A stretch of 64,000 nucleotides of DNA from Anas platyrhynchos. Its lineage: Eukaryota; Chordata; Aves; Anseriformes; Anatidae. Location of the stretch: NCBI RefSeq assembly GCF_047663525.1, contig NC_092589.1, positions 57,593,501 to 57,657,500 of the forward strand, read 5' to 3'. The notes beneath the pieces were generated by a model. That model did not search any database. It saw nothing but the letters and a program-made list of their open reading frames with translations, and had not been told where the DNA came from. Every line of letters begins with the position of its first letter. The first letter of the stretch is position 1. The translations under genes and the position numbers were made by a program. Below are positions 62,390-64,000 of the stretch, in pieces.

Positions 62390-62526
62390 GCCCACAGACA
62401 GAGGACCCACAGCGCCGCCCGGCGCTTCAGCTCCGCACTGCCAAAAACCCGCCCTAAAACCCCGAAATTTGAGCCATTTCCGCGGCCCTCCCTCAGCCCT
62501 GCGGCCGCTAGGGGCGGCTCGGGGCC

Positions 62527-62540
62527 GCTGCCTTGGAGAC
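62527..62540 (+). promoter_or_regulatory. RSPH3: Possible RFX X-box upstream of RSPH3
   Basis: GCTGCCTTGGAGAC fits the X-box consensus RYYNYY-N(1-3)-RRNRAC with a 2-base spacer, and lies 41 bp before the ATG. RFX factors drive many ciliary genes through such boxes near the start site, which suits a radial-spoke gene. The relaxed consensus also occurs by chance about once per 0.7 kb on both strands, so only position and biology make this one stand out. Confidence 0.45.
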
Positions 62541-62581
62541 GGTTGCGTTGGGGCGAGGCTTGAGGCTGACGGCTGCCCGCC

Positions 62582-62703
62582 ATGCTGCCCGCCCCGCGCC
62601 GGGGGGCTGCGGTCCCGGCCGCCATCCCCTACTGCTACTGCAGCCCGCCCCGCGCCCTGCCCGCCCGCAACAAGTACCGGCCGCCGCCCGAGGCCGCCCC
62701 GCA
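62582..62703 (+). CDS. RSPH3: RSPH3 coding exon 1
   Basis: 40 codons plus two bases, rich in Pro, Ala and Arg, ending before GTGAGT. Poorly conserved N-terminus, so identity rests on the following exons. Confidence 0.85.
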
Positions 62704-63969
62704 GTGAGTGCCAGCGGGCTGCTCGGCCCCTGCCCGCGGGGAGCCGAGGTTTTTTGGCATCTCGGAGCCACCCCCCCCCCGGGTCTGCCTCTCTAACCGC
62801 AGGTGTTGTCCTTGCTGCAGGGAGAAGGAGCCCGTCCGCTATGCCAACCTCATGCACGACCCGAGGGTGGTGCGTGGCAACACGTATGCCCTGCAGGTCA
62901 TCCCCGCGGTATGTTGTTTGTTTTTTTTTTTAATGTAGGTCATACGAGCTAAAAGCTACTGCTTCTGTAGCATCACTCAGCATTCTTCACTCAGAGGGTG
63001 GTGAGGCCCTGGCACAGGCTGCCCAGAGAAGCTGCGGGTGCTCCATCCCTGGAGGTGCTCAAGGCCAGGCTGGGTGCGACCCCAAGCAACCTGATTTAGT
63101 GGGTGGCATCCCCACCCATGGCAGCTGGAACTAGATGAGCTTTAAGGACCCTCCTGGCCAAGCCATTCTATGATTTCTCCCGACAAATTGTAAATGTTTC
63201 AGTGATATTTATTTTCAATACACGGATGCTTTGATCGTATCAGAATTTAAAGTAGTCTGTTTTTAAAAAGTGATTTTGAGGAAATAGCTTTGTGTTGTTT
63301 GGTAGCTGCTTCTTACGGTGAATTTCACATATGTTCTGTTTACAAAGCTCCAAAGGTGTTTTCCTTTCAGTTGGCAAACACCGTACTGAATTTAAAAGTG
63401 AGTATGGGCTTCTTTTCCTTCATCAGCAATAAAGATCTTTTATCTAACAAACAACTGACTTAAGTCCATTTGACCTTCTTAAAGGGTCACCTAGATACTC
63501 TCAACTGAACAAGAACATAACATTTTAATATGCTTTATCTTGCAAAGTTCTGTATATAATATCCACTTCCAAATAGCAGTTGATTGTTCTTGGTGTGAGA
63601 TGCCGTTAGTACATGCCTATAGGTAGCCACCAGACCTTATTAGTTTCATGTCCTACAGTCTTAAAGGGAGCTGACACTGTAGGGTCAGTTACCATGAGAA
63701 GCAAATCTGAAATACTATGCTTCTTGTGTTAAAAACAAACAACAATGTTCATTTACCAACAGAGAGAAATTAGTAATATTTCCAAGTACAAATGTATGGT
63801 AATGTATTTTTTACGTTCATCCCTGTCCAGTGTACCCATCTTGATCTGTTTGAGATTCAAAGGCAGAGAGAAGCACGGAGAAAAGCACTGGCTAGGAAGA
63901 GAGCAAAAGAGCAAGTGCAGCTAACACCTGAGCCTGTGGAAGGCAGAGAGCATGTTCACGTGCAGACAG
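62582..63969 (+). CDS. RSPH3: RSPH3, radial spoke head/stalk protein 3 homolog (5' part, 3 coding exons)
   Basis: Axonemal radial-spoke protein of motile cilia and flagella, with a kinase-anchoring role known for the family. Coding exons in the window: 62582-62703, 62821-62908, 63831-63969, giving about 116 residues; the gene continues past 64000 after a GTAAAA donor. Conserved RSP3 signature in exon 2: VRYANLMHDPRVVRGNTYA. Exon 3 begins the charged IQRQREARRKALARKR stretch, then TPEPVEGREHVHVQT, as in vertebrate RSPH3. The ATG is the first after an in-frame TGA at 62567-62569 and has a GCC just before it. It lies inside a CpG island. Order and orientation relative to TAGAP match human. The C-terminal part of the protein is outside the window. 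Confidence 0.93.
62821..62908 (+). CDS. RSPH3: RSPH3 coding exon 2
   Basis: 88 nt after a 'cttgctgcag' acceptor, reading EKEPVRYANLMHDPRVVRGN to VIPA, then GTATGT. Carries the family signature. Confidence 0.95.
62981..63177 (+). mobile_element. CR1 LINE 3' end in RSPH3 intron 2, + strand
   Basis: Begins 'cattcttcactcagagggtg', continues 'ggcacaggctgcccagagaa' and 'ccatccctggaggtgctcaa', and ends 'ccattctatgattt'. It lies in the 922-nt intron 62909-63830, same sense as the gene. Confidence 0.93.
63831..63969 (+). CDS. RSPH3: RSPH3 coding exon 3
   Basis: 139 nt after 'cctgtccag', reading CTHLDLFEIQRQREARRKAL through VEGREHVHVQT plus one base, ending before GTAAAA. Highly charged, probably helical. 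Confidence 0.93.
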
Positions 63970-64000
63970 GTAAAAGGACGGATTTTGTTTTCAGATCAAA

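Larger units (their letters stand above)
62390..62850 (+). promoter_or_regulatory. RSPH3: RSPH3 CpG-rich promoter region
   Basis: Base composition jumps to very high GC with many CG dinucleotides from about 62390 to 62850, spanning the start codon and first intron. This is typical of a CpG-island promoter without a TATA box. The start site is not resolved, probably within 62450-62570. Confidence 0.7.

Noticed and set aside
62357..62857. 166-codon - strand frame over the RSPH3 start
   Set aside because: CpG-island composition produces long frames on both strands; the + strand RSPH3 model is supported by splice sites and family motifs.
1..64000. CRISPR, tRNA, rRNA, operon or prophage-type systems
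   Set aside because: Nothing of the kind is visible; splice structure and repeat content are those of a bird chromosome.

Overview
The window looks like bird nuclear DNA. It carries several CR1 (chicken repeat 1) LINE 3' ends, some with the avian-type ATTCTATG terminal repeats. It also has avian-type endogenous retrovirus (ERV) pieces, a solo LTR, and two spliced genes, TAGAP and RSPH3, in the same order and relative orientation as in human 6q25.3. The species cannot be told from the sequence. There are no bacterial operons, CRISPR arrays, rRNA or tRNA genes that I can see.

Layout. About 1-4.9 kb is a retroviral graveyard: a class I (gammaretrovirus-like) provirus remnant on the + strand, with gag joined almost directly to integrase, then LTR and reading-frame fragments of another ERV on the - strand, then a - strand CR1 tail. 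About 5.2-44.3 kb is a gene-poor stretch with short tandem duplications, microsatellites and two + strand CR1 copies (20.7 kb and 33.2-33.9 kb). About 44.4-52.9 kb is TAGAP (+). I could trace nine coding exons, 695 codons, from a small upstream exon to the stop, plus a probable TATA promoter, a 5' UTR exon and a polyadenylation signal. About 52.9-62.4 kb is intergenic, with a CR1 fragment, microsatellites and an 898-bp solo LTR flanked by a 5-bp target duplication. About 62.4-64 kb is the CpG-rich promoter and first three coding exons of RSPH3 (+), which runs off the window.

The two genes are neighbours, not partners. TAGAP is a RhoGAP-domain protein of activated lymphocytes. RSPH3 is a radial-spoke protein of motile cilia. 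I found no evidence of a new biological system. The most useful results are the full TAGAP gene model (with an easily missed first coding exon and a NAGNAG acceptor), the RSPH3 start with a possible RFX X-box, and the structure of the retroviral remnants.
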